Notes: a model not told the origin generated them from the sequence alone. DNA of 64,000 nucleotides from Hyphomicrobiales bacterium (GCA_016185245.1 JACPNZ010000036.1:1-64000), one strand, 5' to 3'. Shown: positions 1 through 8,758, counted from the first letter of the stretch. Numbers and translations are program-made.

Positions 1-945
1 AATGCCGCCACCCTCAGCGTCGCCATTCCCGATGCCAAGATCGCTGCCGAACTGGGCAAGGACGCGGCGCTGTCATCCGACGGCAAAGGCAACTGGTCGC
101 TGACGCTCGCTCAAAAGCTGGCGCCCGGCGCCTATGATGTCGTGGCAACCGAAACCGCCAAGGATGGCCGCACGGCGAAGGATGCAAGCTCCGCCGAAAT
201 CTATGTAAAGGCTCCGCCGTCTCCACCGCCACCGCCCCCGCCCGAACTCAAGGTGCCGACGGTTGCGACCTTTACCGGCCAATCGAGTCCCAAGGCGATT
301 ACCGGCAGTTGGGACGAGGCCAATGCCACGGCCCTTAGCGTCGCCATTCCCGATGCCAAGGTATCCGCCGAGCTCGGCAAGGATCCCAACCTGATCTCGG
401 ACGGCAAGGGCCACTGGGCCCTGGTGCTGAAGCAGAACCTGGCACACGGCACCTACGACGTGGTGGTGACCGAAACCGCCAAGGACGGCCGCATGGCCAA
501 GGATGCGAGCACCGGCGAGATCGTCGTCAAGGCAGCTCCCCCGCCGCCGTCTCCACCGCCGCCGCCGCCCTATGATTGCGTCGGCGTCCTCGCCAAGGTC
601 AGCGCGACCTTCCCGATCCTGTTCGATTTCGCCGAGGAGAAACTGCATCCGCCCTATGACCTGTCGGTCAATCAGGCGGCGGCTCTTCTCAAGGATCCGC
701 GCTGCGCCAGCCTCAAGGCGGAAGTCACCGGATACGCCGACTATTACGGCGGCCGTCTCTACAACGTGGCACTCAGCGTGCAGCGGGCCCAGGTGGTGGT
801 CGATGCGCTGATCGCCGCCGGCGTCGATGGCTCGCGGCTCAGCGTCACCGGTCTCGGCAAATCGAACCCGCTCGACCCGTCGCACAACCGGCTGGCCCGG
901 GCCAAGAACCGCCGGGTCGTCATCACCATCGTGAAATCGGAGTGA
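1..945 (+). CDS. OmpA-family outer-membrane protein with Ig-like repeats (5' end outside window)
   Basis: The reading frame is open from base 1, so the start lies upstream. The visible part has two copies of a roughly 107-residue Ig-like repeat (the motif around SVAIPDAK recurs 321 bp apart, near 1 and 322), each followed by a Pro-rich linker. A C-terminal OmpA domain of about 120 residues then follows. Its features are the ILFDFAEEKL strand, the GYAD segment, NVALSVQRAQVVVDALIAAGV and the closing RRVVITI. OmpA domains bind peptidoglycan, so the protein probably ties an exposed repeat region to the cell wall. The repeats and linkers are the parts most likely to vary between strains. The family call is firm; the overall architecture is unknown because of the truncation. 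Confidence 0.85.
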   Translation, partial: NAATLSVAIPDAKIAAELGKDAALSSDGKGNWSLTLAQKLAPGAYDVVATETAKDGRTAKDASSAEIYVKAPPSPPPPPPPELKVPTVATFTGQSSPKAITGSWDEANATALSVAIPDAKVSAELGKDPNLISDGKGHWALVLKQNLAHGTYDVVVTETAKDGRMAKDASTGEIVVKAAPPPPSPPPPPPYDCVGVLAKVSATFPILFDFAEEKLHPPYDLSVNQAAALLKDPRCASLKAEVTGYADYYGGRLYNVALSVQRAQVVVDALIAAGVDGSRLSVTGLGKSNPLDPSHNRLARAKNRRVVITIVKSE

Positions 946-950
946 GGACC

Positions 951-1082
951 ATGGACGAGCTCTTCAACTTTCACGATACCTGGTACGTTTTCGAGGCGAA
1001 CTGGGTGTGGGTGCTGACGGCGCTCGCCGTCGGCATCTGGTTCGGCTGGAAGACCAGCGGCGACAACAGCCAGAAAAGCTGA
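951..1082 (+). CDS. 43-residue single-helix membrane microprotein
   Basis: This short gene begins 5 bp after the OmpA gene stop. A GAGGA Shine-Dalgarno (944-948) overlaps that stop. The 43-residue product has an acidic, aromatic N-terminus, one hydrophobic helix (about WVWVLTALAVGIWFGW) and a short polar tail. It is probably co-transcribed and translationally coupled with the OmpA gene. No family is recognised. The good ribosome site and helix-like composition support a real protein, but function is unknown. Confidence 0.6.
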   Translation: MDELFNFHDTWYVFEANWVWVLTALAVGIWFGWKTSGDNSQKS

Positions 1083-1092
1083 GGAGCAGACG

Positions 1093-1209
1093 ATGTCGCA
1101 TTATGTTCTGGAACTCGCCATCTGGGTGCTCGGCGCCTATCTGATCGGCTGTTTCGTCGGCGCCGCGCTCCGCCGCATGTTCGCCAACAGCTCGGCCGCG
1201 GCACCTTAG
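1093..1209 (+). CDS. 38-residue single-helix membrane microprotein
   Basis: It starts 10 bp after the previous microprotein, with AGGAG at 1082-1086 spaced correctly before the ATG. The 38-residue product is almost entirely one membrane helix (LAIWVLGAYLIGCFVGAAL) followed by RRMF. Its stop codon overlaps the stop of the convergent hydrolase gene. With the 951-1082 gene it forms a pair of small membrane proteins behind the OmpA gene, possibly an envelope complex. Function is not known. Confidence 0.55.
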   Translation: MSHYVLELAIWVLGAYLIGCFVGAALRRMFANSSAAAP

Positions 1210-2063
1210 GAAGCGTCGACGACCGCCAGCCAGTCGTTGATGGCGGCGATCGCCTCGGGCTCGTCGAGGAACGGCACGTGGCCGCGGTCCTTGACGGTGA
1301 CGGCGGCAAGGCCTGTGTGCCGGCGCTGCATTTCGGCAACCGTCGTGGCACTCAGCAGTTCGGAATTGGCACCACGCACGATGAGCGCCGGCAGCGGCGC
1401 CACCTGGTCGAACATCTCCCATAGTTCCGGGGTCTTGCCGGCGACGATATCCTCCGTCGACGGAAAATTCCGCCCGAGGTCGGGATCGTAGTCGATGACC
1501 GGAATGCCGCCGGCGTCGCGGAACACCCGCCGGGCGAAGGCCTGCCAGGCCGCCTCGTCCAATCCCTCGATGCCTGGATTGGTCGCCTTGAGGGCCGCCA
1601 CCGCCTCGTCCCAGGAGGCAAAGCGCGGATCGACCCCGAGATAACTCCGTATACGGAGCAATCCGCCGAGCTCGATCTTCGGGCCGATGTCGTTGAAGCA
1701 GATGCCGGCCAGCCGCTGCTTGGCCGTCGCCGCCATCGTCATGGCGACCAGGCCGCCGCGCGAGGTGCCGATGATGGCAACCCGGGCGATGCCGAGATGA
1801 TCGATGAGCGCCAGGCTGTCGGCGGCCTCGACATCGGGCCGGTAGGTGGCGGGATCGGTGTAACCCGAGAGCCCGCGGCCGCGGAAATCGGCGCACACGA
1901 CGCGCCGCCGGTCGGCCAGACGTTCCGCTACGGCAGCGAAATCCTTGGAATTGCGGGTTAGCCCCGGAAGGCAGAGAACCGGCGTCAGCCCGGCGCCGCC
2001 ATAATCGCGGGCAAAGAGCGACACGCCGTCAGCCGATGTGTAGCGGACGTGGCGAAACTGCAT
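1206..2063 (-). CDS. alpha/beta-fold hydrolase
   Basis: This is a 285-residue alpha/beta hydrolase. The nucleophile elbow is GTSRGG with Ser101. The catalytic His is H262 in DRGHVPF, and the oxyanion-hole region is LPGLTRNSKDF. The order matches haloalkane dehalogenase/esterase-like members of the superfamily. The start at 2063 was preferred to an upstream in-frame ATG because it lies 2 bp after the stop of the lytic transglycosylase gene and gives the family N-terminus RHVRYTSADGVSLF. No signal peptide is seen, so it is probably cytoplasmic. Substrate unknown. Confidence 0.8.
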   Translation of the reverse strand: MQFRHVRYTSADGVSLFARDYGGAGLTPVLCLPGLTRNSKDFAAVAERLADRRRVVCADFRGRGLSGYTDPATYRPDVEAADSLALIDHLGIARVAIIGTSRGGLVAMTMAATAKQRLAGICFNDIGPKIELGGLLRIRSYLGVDPRFASWDEAVAALKATNPGIEGLDEAAWQAFARRVFRDAGGIPVIDYDPDLGRNFPSTEDIVAGKTPELWEMFDQVAPLPALIVRGANSELLSATTVAEMQRRHTGLAAVTVKDRGHVPFLDEPEAIAAINDWLAVVDAS

Positions 2064-2065
2064 CG

Positions 2066-4189
2066 CTATTCGCAGGCCGAGATCAGGTCGGCGATCGAGC
2101 CGCCGTTGCAATTGGGGCTGGCCCTCCGGTCGTCGGCACTTGCCGCCACCTTGATCGGTGTGGCGGACCCGCGCCCCAGATCGGCGCTCATCGGCCGCAC
2201 CGTCGCTGGCGCCAGCCGCGACCTATAAACGTGGATGTTCTGCAGGACTTTCTGGACGTACTGGCGGGTCTCCTGGAAGGGGATCGATTCCACCCAGTCG
2301 ATCGGATCGACCTTGCCGTCGCGCAGATCGCCATATTCGGCCACCCATTCGCGCGAGCGCCGGGGGCCGGCGTTGTAGGCAACCAGCGTCAGCACATAGG
2401 AGCCGCCATAATCGTCGATCAGGTCGCCGAGATGGGCGGCCCCCAGCTTCACGTTGTAGGACGGATCGCCGGTCAGCATGCCATTGCGATAGGAAAGGCC
2501 GTAGCGCTTGGCAATGAGGCGCGCCGTGGCCGGCATGATCTGCATCAGCCCCTGGGCCCCGACCGAGCTGCCCGCCATCGGATTGAACTCGCTCTCCTGG
2601 CGCGACAGGGCGAACACCAAAGCCCGTTCCACCGGCTTGCCGACCTGCTTCCAGTCGGGCAGCGCCTTCACCGGATAGCTCCACGAGCCGATGTCGATGT
2701 CGCGAAGTTCGGCGGCCTTGGCGAGCCGCACCACCAAAGTGGGTCCGCCGGCGTTCCAGGCGACGGTTGCCGCGGCATTCATCTCGTCGGTCGTGTCGAA
2801 GCGGTTGGCGAAGGACCATGGGAACATATAAAGGTCGTTCTTGCCGCCGGCCTTGGCCATGATCGCGAAGGCCCGCACCACCTCATCCCTGTCGATCTTG
2901 GCTTGTGCCGCCGGTGAGGGCGTGCCGCTGGAAATTTCTTCCGGCACCTTGCCGAGGCCGATCTGCTCGCGGGCCAGCTGGCCGTAGTAGATGGTGGAAT
3001 ATTGCGAAGCCTCGCGATAGGCCGACTTGGCATCGGCAGGACGCTTCAGCGCGGTGAAGGTGCGGCCGAGCCAGTACTTGGCCCGGGCCTTTTCGGTGCT
3101 CGTGCCGGCCAGCGTGTCGAGTTTCTGGAAATGGCCGAGCGCCTTCGCCGGGTCGTTGAGGGATCGCAGCGCCACCCAGCCGGCCAGGAATTCGCCCTCG
3201 ATGGCGCCTTCGCCGGAGGAAAAGCCGTGCGAACGGGCGATTTGATAGGCGGCCTTGGCGGCCCCCGGGTGCGTCGGACCCACCGAATGGCGGGCGATGA
3301 TGCGGCGCTCGGCCCACCAGGCGTTGACATCGCCGAGGACCGAAGGATCGGACGGGATGCCGACCAGTATGGCGCGGGCCTCGTCCCAGCGGTTGGCCCG
3401 GCGATAGTAACGGACCAAGGCATATTTCATCGGCAGCTGATTGCGCATCGCCGGCGGCAACTTGCCAAAGAGCTTGTCGGCGCCGGCCGGCCCGCGCAGC
3501 AGCTCCTTGGCGACGCTTGCCGCCTTCTGGTAGTCGGAGCCGAGGCCGCGCGCGGCTCTGACCGCGGCGGCGCCTTCACCGGCATAGATCAGCCGCCACA
3601 TGCGGCTGCGATAGTCCTCGGGCCCGAGCAACGCCTTGAATTCCGAGCCGGCCTGCTTTTCGAGATCGGCGTCGAGGTTCGGATCGTTCCACGCGCCGCG
3701 CACCAGGAGTGCCGCGGTCGCCGCGTCGCCCTTGGCCAGCATGGCGCGGGCCAGCGCCAGCGCTCCTTCCGGCGTCTGCGGCTTGCGGTTGGCGAAATGG
3801 CCGAGGATCACTGCGGCCGGCTCGTTGTTGGTGTAGAGGGTGCGCTCGGCCCGCTTGATCAGCGCTTCGCTGAGCGGCCAGTTGGGTGCCGCGTCAAGGA
3901 AATTCATGATCCGGGCATAGCCCGCTTCCTTGGACTGATCGCGGAGATAGATAAGCTCGACCAGCTTGGCCGCCGCCGGGTCCTTGGAGCGCTCGGCGGT
4001 GGTTCCCGCCTCGACGAACTTGCCGGCCAGCGCCAGCTTGGCCGCCTGTACCGCCAGGCTGGAAGCCTCCGGCTCGGCATGGGCGGCACGAATCGCCAGT
4101 GCGGCCAGTGGAACCACCGTCCCGCCGAAACCTAGAAAAGCCAGCAATGTCAGCCTGAGGAGCCGCGACCGCACCATCCACCACCACAC
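2066..4189 (-). CDS. slt: soluble lytic murein transglycosylase
   Basis: This 707-residue exported enzyme cleaves the MurNAc-GlcNAc bond of peptidoglycan to give 1,6-anhydro ends. An N-terminal hydrophobic signal ([14 protein letters not shown]) ends in AHA. A long helical superhelix (U/L domain) fills the middle. The catalytic domain near residues 525-660 carries [20 protein letters not shown] with the catalytic Glu, then [12 protein letters not shown] and LVAYNAGP. The start may instead be the internal ATG at 4177. The downstream hydrolase gene follows after 2 bp, so the two are probably one transcript. Confidence 0.9.
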   Translation of the reverse strand: MWWWMVRSRLLRLTLLAFLGFGGTVVPLAALAIRAAHAEPEASSLAVQAAKLALAGKFVEAGTTAERSKDPAAAKLVELIYLRDQSKEAGYARIMNFLDAAPNWPLSEALIKRAERTLYTNNEPAAVILGHFANRKPQTPEGALALARAMLAKGDAATAALLVRGAWNDPNLDADLEKQAGSEFKALLGPEDYRSRMWRLIYAGEGAAAVRAARGLGSDYQKAASVAKELLRGPAGADKLFGKLPPAMRNQLPMKYALVRYYRRANRWDEARAILVGIPSDPSVLGDVNAWWAERRIIARHSVGPTHPGAAKAAYQIARSHGFSSGEGAIEGEFLAGWVALRSLNDPAKALGHFQKLDTLAGTSTEKARAKYWLGRTFTALKRPADAKSAYREASQYSTIYYGQLAREQIGLGKVPEEISSGTPSPAAQAKIDRDEVVRAFAIMAKAGGKNDLYMFPWSFANRFDTTDEMNAAATVAWNAGGPTLVVRLAKAAELRDIDIGSWSYPVKALPDWKQVGKPVERALVFALSRQESEFNPMAGSSVGAQGLMQIMPATARLIAKRYGLSYRNGMLTGDPSYNVKLGAAHLGDLIDDYGGSYVLTLVAYNAGPRRSREWVAEYGDLRDGKVDPIDWVESIPFQETRQYVQKVLQNIHVYRSRLAPATVRPMSADLGRGSATPIKVAASADDRRASPNCNGGSIADLISACE

Positions 4190-4362
4190 TCTTCAATGCC
4201 CCGAATGGCGCTATTTGGCGATTGCGTCAATCCCGTGGCTCCCGCCCGAGAGCGCTTGCCGGTGCCAGCTCGAGCGTCTATTGTGCCGCGCCGAACCAGG
4301 GCGAGGCCGGCCGTCACGATATGGCCCCGATGGTTTCCAAGTCATTACCGGAGAGTACGCCC

Positions 4363-5244
4363 GTGACCTTCAGAGGATCGAATCCCGCCCTTATCACGCC
4401 GATGAAGAACGGCGAAGTGGACGAGGTGGCGTTCCGCAAATTCGTCAACTGGCAGATCGGCGAGGGCAGCCACGGCGTGGTGCCCGTCGGGACCACCGGC
4501 GAAAGCCCGACGCTGAGCCCCGAAGAGCACAAGCGGGTGATCGAGATCTGCATCGAGGAGGCGAGAGGCCGGGTACCGGTAATCGCCGGCACCGGTTCCA
4601 ACTCGACCGCCGAGGCGATCGAATATACCGTCCACGCCAAGGAGGCCGGCGCGGATGCGGCACTCGTCGTCGTTCCCTATTACAACAAGCCGACCCAGGA
4701 GGGGCTCTATGCCCACTTCCGGGCGATCGCCAAGGCCGTCGACATTCCGATCTTCGTCTACAACGTACCGGGCCGCACCGTCGCCAATATCTCGGTCGAG
4801 ACGCTCGCCCGCCTGGCCCACGACTGCCCCAACATCGTCGGCACCAAGGACGCCTCTGCCGACTTGACCAGGCCCTCGCGCCAGCGGCTTGCCTCGGGCA
4901 AGGAGTTCATCCAGCTCTCGGGCGAGGATGGAACGGCCTTGGGCTTCAATGCCCATGGCGGGGTGGGCTGCATTTCAGTGACTGCCAATGTGGCGCCACG
5001 GCTGTGCTCCGAATTCCAGGAGGCGACGCTGCGCGGCGATTATGCCGCGGCACTGACGCTCCAGGACCGGCTGATGCCGCTGCACCATGCGCTGTTTGTC
5101 GAGACCAGCCCCGGCCCGATCAAATATGCCGCAAGCCTCCTCGGTATCTGCGAGGCGGAAGCCCGCCTGCCCATGGTGCCGGTCTCGGAGGCGACCAAGA
5201 AGACGGTGCGCGAAGCGATGATCCACGCCGGACTGTTGAACTGA
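4363..5244 (+). CDS. dapA: 4-hydroxy-tetrahydrodipicolinate synthase
   Basis: DapA condenses pyruvate with aspartate semialdehyde in the first committed step of the lysine/diaminopimelate pathway. The GTG at 4363 gives 293 residues and the family N-terminus ([13 protein letters not shown]). An upstream ATG at 4321 would add a tail that looks non-homologous. Schiff-base Lys162 lies in GTKDAS, Tyr133 in VYNVPGRT, and Thr44/Thr45 in GTTGES, so the catalytic set is complete. smpB follows after 1 bp. The location beside a lytic transglycosylase gene fits a cell-wall precursor role. Confidence 0.95.
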   Translation: MTFRGSNPALITPMKNGEVDEVAFRKFVNWQIGEGSHGVVPVGTTGESPTLSPEEHKRVIEICIEEARGRVPVIAGTGSNSTAEAIEYTVHAKEAGADAALVVVPYYNKPTQEGLYAHFRAIAKAVDIPIFVYNVPGRTVANISVETLARLAHDCPNIVGTKDASADLTRPSRQRLASGKEFIQLSGEDGTALGFNAHGGVGCISVTANVAPRLCSEFQEATLRGDYAAALTLQDRLMPLHHALFVETSPGPIKYAASLLGICEAEARLPMVPVSEATKKTVREAMIHAGLLN

Positions 5245-5245
5245 G

Positions 5246-5743
5246 ATGTCGTCGAAGGCCGGCGGCGCCAAGGCGCCGCGCAAGGAGTCAGGCATCAAGG
5301 TGATCGCCGACAACCGGCGGGCCCGCCATGACTATGAGATCATGCAGACTTTCGAGGCCGGCATCGAGTTGAAGGGCTCCGAAGTCAAGTCGCTGCGCGG
5401 CGGCCGCACCAATTTGGCCGAGGCCTATGCGGCGATGAAGGCGGGCGAGTTGTTTCTGATCAACTCCAACATCCCCGAATACCGCGAGGCCAATCGCTTC
5501 AACCACGAGCCGAAGCGGCCGCGCAAGCTCTTGCTGCATAAGAAGGAGATCGCCAAGCTCGCCTCGGGCGTGCAGCGCGACGGGCTGACCATCGTGCCGC
5601 TGAAGATGTTTTTTAATCCCCGCGGCCGCTGCAAGGTCGATATCGCACTGGCCCGCGGCAAGAAGCTGCATGACAAGCGCGAGGCGCTCAAGGAACGCTC
5701 CTGGGACCGCGAGCGGGCGAGACTGATGCGGGAGAAGGGCTGA
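5246..5743 (+). CDS. smpB: SsrA-binding protein
   Basis: SmpB binds tmRNA and delivers it to stalled ribosomes for trans-translation. The 165-residue product has the family core: [13 protein letters not shown], the [14 protein letters not shown] strand, and the C-terminal [18 protein letters not shown] tail that enters the mRNA channel. It starts 1 bp after the dapA stop, and the next gene starts 1 bp after its own stop, which indicates one transcript. The dapA-smpB order is common in alphaproteobacteria. Confidence 0.95.
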   Translation: MSSKAGGAKAPRKESGIKVIADNRRARHDYEIMQTFEAGIELKGSEVKSLRGGRTNLAEAYAAMKAGELFLINSNIPEYREANRFNHEPKRPRKLLLHKKEIAKLASGVQRDGLTIVPLKMFFNPRGRCKVDIALARGKKLHDKREALKERSWDRERARLMREKG

Positions 5744-5744
5744 G

Positions 5745-6239
5745 GTGTTCTATCTGGTCGGACGACGCTTGCCGGACGTGATGCTGCCGGCGACCTCGGG
5801 AATGGCGGTGAGCCCGGCGCGGCTCGACGGGCCGGCGGTCATTTTCTGCTATCCGTGGACCGGCAGGCCGGGTCACGCCGATCCGCCGCACTGGGACGAG
5901 ATCCCCGGCGCCCATGGCTCGACCAGGCAGGCAATCGCCTATTCGGAAGCCTATGGGACATTCCGCCGCTTGGGCGTGAAGCTGTTCGGGTTGAGCCTGC
6001 AGGAGATCGCCTGGCAGCAGGAGTTCGTCCGCCGCAACTCGATCGGCTTCAGGTTTTTGTCCGACGCCGAGCGCAAATTCTCCGGCAAGCTCGGCCTGCC
6101 GCGGATCGAAACCGGCGGCGTCGACTATCTCCAGCGCCTCACTTTCGTCACCCAGGACGGCGTCATCACCCACGTGCGCTTTCCGGTGCCCGACGCCGAA
6201 CGCGATGCCGCCGAAGTGTTGGCGATGTTTGTTGCGTGA
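5745..6239 (+). CDS. redoxin (peroxiredoxin-like) lacking the usual cysteine pair
   Basis: This 164-residue thioredoxin-fold protein starts with GTG 1 bp after smpB. It shows the layout of a bacterioferritin-comigratory-like subfamily: IFCYPWTG, PPHWDEIPGAHG, LGVKLFGLSLQEI, FLSDAERKFSGKLGLP and LTFVTQDGVI. From memory, relatives read CTPQSC right after IPGARG. Here that stretch is STRQAI (residues 59-64), and the only cysteine in the protein is Cys35. It may be a non-peroxidatic paralogue or use Cys35 differently. The family call is good; activity is doubtful. Confidence 0.75.
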   Translation: MFYLVGRRLPDVMLPATSGMAVSPARLDGPAVIFCYPWTGRPGHADPPHWDEIPGAHGSTRQAIAYSEAYGTFRRLGVKLFGLSLQEIAWQQEFVRRNSIGFRFLSDAERKFSGKLGLPRIETGGVDYLQRLTFVTQDGVITHVRFPVPDAERDAAEVLAMFVA

Positions 6240-6286
6240 GGGGCAGAGGCACACACGGCGCTTGATCCTAGCAGGGCACCACTATT

Positions 6287-6323
6287 GAATTGAATGCACT
6301 GTCACCGTAATTTCACCGTAATT
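6287..6323 (+). repeat. left 37-bp terminal inverted repeat
   Basis: It is an exact reverse complement of 7910-7946. It begins GAATTGAATGCACTGTCACC and ends with a second CACCGTAATT. A 25-bp portion of the same sequence recurs at 63757-63781. Confidence 0.9.
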
Positions 6324-6463
6324 CCCGTAATTACCGTAATTCTGTCACCGTAATTCGTAAGGGATGGGAGGCTTGTGTGCAGAAGAGAATTGAATGCAGT
6401 GGCACCGTAATTCCTGGTAGTTTCTGGCACCGTAATTCGATAACTCCCGCTGTCACCGCAATT
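6303..6463 (+). repeat. cluster of CACCGTAATT-type short repeats
   Basis: CACCGTAATT or close variants occur at 6303-6312, 6314-6323, 6324-6332 (partial), 6333-6341 (partial), 6346-6355, 6403-6412, 6428-6437 and 6454-6463 (CACCGCAATT). A second, imperfect copy of the terminal repeat (GAATTGAATGCAGTGGCACC) starts at 6387. The cluster looks like nested or repeatedly rearranged ends of the same element. The last copy encodes the C-terminus of the 63-residue protein. Confidence 0.8.
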
Positions 6464-6644
6464 GCGTAACGGTTTTTGCAAGGACTTCCATCTCCACCCT
6501 CATAGCCATCAAGTCTGCGACCAGCACCTCTTCCTGCCTTCCAGTCAACAAGAGCGTCGCTTGGCACATTTGCCTTAGCTGCTCGTCGTCGAACGGCCAG
6601 TTTTCTAGCTCGACCAGGGCGGGATGGGGTATTTTATGGCTCAT
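6453..6644 (-). CDS. 63-residue cassette protein of unknown function
   Basis: This small protein starts 21 bp after the end of the 379-residue gene on the same strand, so the two probably form an operon. It is predicted to be largely helical, with PFDDEQLRQMCQATLLL and EVLVADLMAMRVEMEVLAK, and could form a coiled coil. Its last residues (TVTQLR) and stop are read from one of the CACCGTAATT-type repeats, so the element end supplies its stop codon. No family is recognised. It could be a partner or antitoxin of the larger protein, but nothing in the sequence proves this. Confidence 0.45.
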   Translation of the reverse strand: MSHKIPHPALVELENWPFDDEQLRQMCQATLLLTGRQEEVLVADLMAMRVEMEVLAKTVTQLR

Positions 6645-6665
6645 TTGAATTCCGGTAGTAGAGGG

Positions 6666-7805
6666 CTACATTTTGACGACTCTTAGTAAATCTTCTATTA
6701 CCGTTTCGGCCTCTATGACGAATGACGTTGCCGGTGAAGAGCTATTCGTGCTGGAGCGGTTGCTACGGCAACGCGCTATTTGGCTGTCAATGTTGGTGAG
6801 GAGATTCGCTACCCTCGGGTCACTGGAATCGGAAATTCTCATCCGCAGGGACTCCGAGTGTTCCAAGAGAGCCGCCTCTTCCACTGCTTTGTAGGATGAT
6901 AGCAGATGGGTGATTGCATTCGTGTGGTCAGGCAAGAAAAGAATTCGAGAAAGTGACGCACAACGTTTTGTACATTTTAGAAGCTCCCCACCAGCCTTTA
7001 GTTCACCTATCGCGCCAATGAGCCAATGAATGTATCGGCCAAGTTCGAATGGATCATTCATCTGGTTCGGCAGCCAGTCGATTGGGACGAGGGGCGCCTC
7101 CTGTGCCGCAAAAGTCTGCACCAATGCCGCCGACTTCCCTTGGTGGTCTATGGCGATTATCTTGTCTGTTGCCTCGAGGACGCCGAATGACGGGGCGGAA
7201 GTTATGTAATTGATTTTGACGTTTGCGCCCTGTGAGTGATTTCGCAGAAGCGCAGTTTCGAACTGCTCTATTGTCGGCCTCTCTTGGTTGGAAGGCAGAA
7301 GCCACTCCTCTTTCCCTAGATTGATTGAAAGGCATACGATATCTTCAGTTCCGCTGATAGCCTCCGTGAATCTGCGCGTTGTGATTGGGCTATGAAGGGG
7401 GATGTATTCGCAGAAGTCTACGTCTCCGACATCACCAAAAATAGATCGAATCACATTGCTACCGCCAAGACATATCGTCGATTCAGATGAGGTTCGAATC
7501 CTACGCGAAAGGGCCCAGATGTCGCCTAGTTGATCTCTTTCGAGGAAAACAGGCAAGACATGAAATGGCACTCGCACCATCATCGGAGGGTCAAATTTCA
7601 TGAGATAGCCAGGATGGTCCCTGTCGGCGGTCCATCCAGCAAAAAACGGCTCGTGCAGTCGGGCAGCTGTTGAAAGAGTCTTTGTGAGACCCTTGGCTAA
7701 TACGGCTCGGAGCTGGCTCTTTTCTCCTCCATCCCGATTTGACTGATAGTAGTCCAGGCACGCAAGAAAGATCTTGGACAGGGATTTGTCTAGGCCTTCG
7801 ACCAT
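6666..7805 (-). CDS. unknown cassette protein with nucleotidyltransferase-like motif
   Basis: The 379-residue protein is not recognised as a known family. Residues 113-131 read LGGS, then 11 residues, then DVDF. This matches the signature of the DNA polymerase beta-like nucleotidyltransferase superfamily (hGG/S followed by DhD). A third catalytic carboxylate could not be placed with confidence. There is no signal peptide or membrane helix. Codon use is noticeably less GC-rich at third positions than in neighbouring genes. Alternatives are an inactive nucleotidyltransferase or a chance match. Other nucleotidyltransferases in mobile DNA act as toxins or defence signal synthases. Confidence 0.5.
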   Translation of the reverse strand: MVEGLDKSLSKIFLACLDYYQSNRDGGEKSQLRAVLAKGLTKTLSTAARLHEPFFAGWTADRDHPGYLMKFDPPMMVRVPFHVLPVFLERDQLGDIWALSRRIRTSSESTICLGGSNVIRSIFGDVGDVDFCEYIPLHSPITTRRFTEAISGTEDIVCLSINLGKEEWLLPSNQERPTIEQFETALLRNHSQGANVKINYITSAPSFGVLEATDKIIAIDHQGKSAALVQTFAAQEAPLVPIDWLPNQMNDPFELGRYIHWLIGAIGELKAGGELLKCTKRCASLSRILFLPDHTNAITHLLSSYKAVEEAALLEHSESLRMRISDSSDPRVANLLTNIDSQIARCRSNRSSTNSSSPATSFVIEAETVIEDLLRVVKM

Positions 7806-7909
7806 TGATATCTTTGTCGCCCCGCTATCGAAGGTCCAAATCGATGGCCCCTCTGCATTTTTGGTTGGACGTTAGGGCAACTTTTGTTCCACTCAAAGCC
7901 AATAATTTA

Positions 7910-7946
7910 AATTACGGTGAAATTACGGTGACAGTGCATTCAATTC
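7910..7946 (-). repeat. right 37-bp terminal inverted repeat
   Basis: It is an exact reverse complement of 6287-6323, lying 105 bp upstream of the 379-residue gene's start. The GST gene ends 42 bp beyond it, so the cassette fits between two genes without obvious damage to either. Confidence 0.9.
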
Positions 7947-7988
7947 CAACAAGGTGATTGCGTCTCCATAGACCCCACTGCCCAGCCG

Positions 7989-8660
7989 CTACGCCAATTC
8001 TCTCTCGATCCTCGTCCACTCCTCGACGCTGCGCGCCACTGGCGTGGCCACATGCTGGCGGAAGGACGGGCGTTCCTTGATTGTATCGAACCATTCGGCG
8101 AGGTGGCCGTGTTCGGCGATTGGATGACCCAGGCCGGTGTAGCGCCACATCAGCGCCCCCATTACGATGTCGCCGAAACTGAAATCCTCGCCGGCAAACC
8201 AGTCGTGGCGGGCGAGATGGGCATCGGCGATGGCGAGAGCGGGTGCAAGCTTGGCGTGGGCCTCGGCCACCGCAGCAGGCGAGCGTTTATCGGGAGGCAA
8301 CCGGGCGGTGTTGAAGAAGAGGGTGGTGACCGGGGCATAGACGGTCGACTGCTGCCATTCCATCCATTGCTCGGCGGCCGCCAGCGCCTTGGGTTCGGCT
8401 GGCCGCAGCACGCCGGCCCGGTAGCGCGCCGCGAGATAGCGCACGATGGCATTCGATTCGAACATGGTGATGTCGCCGTCGAGAATGACTGGAATGAGGC
8501 CATTGGGATTCATCCGCAGGAAATCGGCGTCGCGGTTGCCGCCGAAACTGCCGCCGACGGTTTCGCGCGAGAACGGCAGGTCGAGCTCGCCCAAGGTCCA
8601 CAGGACCTTCTGGACATTGATCGAACTGCGCCGGCCCCAGACCCTGATCATCGCAAGCAC
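7989..8660 (-). CDS. glutathione S-transferase family protein
   Basis: This is a 223-residue cytosolic GST. The N-terminal thioredoxin-like domain has RSSINVQKVLWTLGELDLPF, the NPNGLIPVI cis-proline loop, and ESNAIVRYLA, which contacts the gamma-glutamyl group of glutathione. The helical C-terminal domain includes HDWFAGEDFSFGDIVMG, the N-capping motif typical of GSTs. Start at 8660 or the internal ATG at 8651. Substrate cannot be told from sequence. It stands alone, upstream of the terminator of nlpD. Confidence 0.85.
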   Translation of the reverse strand: MLAMIRVWGRRSSINVQKVLWTLGELDLPFSRETVGGSFGGNRDADFLRMNPNGLIPVILDGDITMFESNAIVRYLAARYRAGVLRPAEPKALAAAEQWMEWQQSTVYAPVTTLFFNTARLPPDKRSPAAVAEAHAKLAPALAIADAHLARHDWFAGEDFSFGDIVMGALMWRYTGLGHPIAEHGHLAEWFDTIKERPSFRQHVATPVARSVEEWTRIERELA

Positions 8661-8703
8661 TCCCTGTGACAGGCGATCATGCGATGAACGGAGACCAAAA
8701 GCA

Positions 8704-8729
8704 AAGGCCCGGAGCGTTATCCGGGCCTT
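8704..8729 (-). terminator. intrinsic terminator of the LysM/LytM gene
   Basis: There is a perfect 10-bp stem (AAGGCCCGGA with TCCGGGCCTT) with a 6-nt loop. On the minus strand it is followed by TGCTTTT. It lies 30 bp beyond the stop of the gene at 8759-10045. Confidence 0.8.
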
Positions 8730-8758
8730 GCCGTTTGCAGGGTTGTGGGGCCCCCGCG

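Larger units (their letters stand above)
6287..7946. mobile_element. 1.66-kb cassette bounded by perfect 37-bp terminal inverted repeats
   Basis: Bases 6287-6323 and 7910-7946 are exact reverse complements over 37 bp. The outer part contains TGCACTGTCACCGTAATT. Between them lie two co-directional genes on the minus strand and a run of further CACCGTAATT copies. The interior is visibly richer in A+T than both flanks, suggesting transfer. No transposase or recombinase gene is inside, and no target duplication is visible in the flanks. From memory, the repeat resembles CACCGTAATT-type repeats found near REP-associated tyrosine transposases in other bacteria, so mobilisation in trans is possible. 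Confidence 0.7.

Noticed and set aside
6287-7946. Target-site duplication around the cassette
   Set aside because: The flanking bases (CACCACTATT left, CAACAAGGTG right) show no convincing direct repeat.
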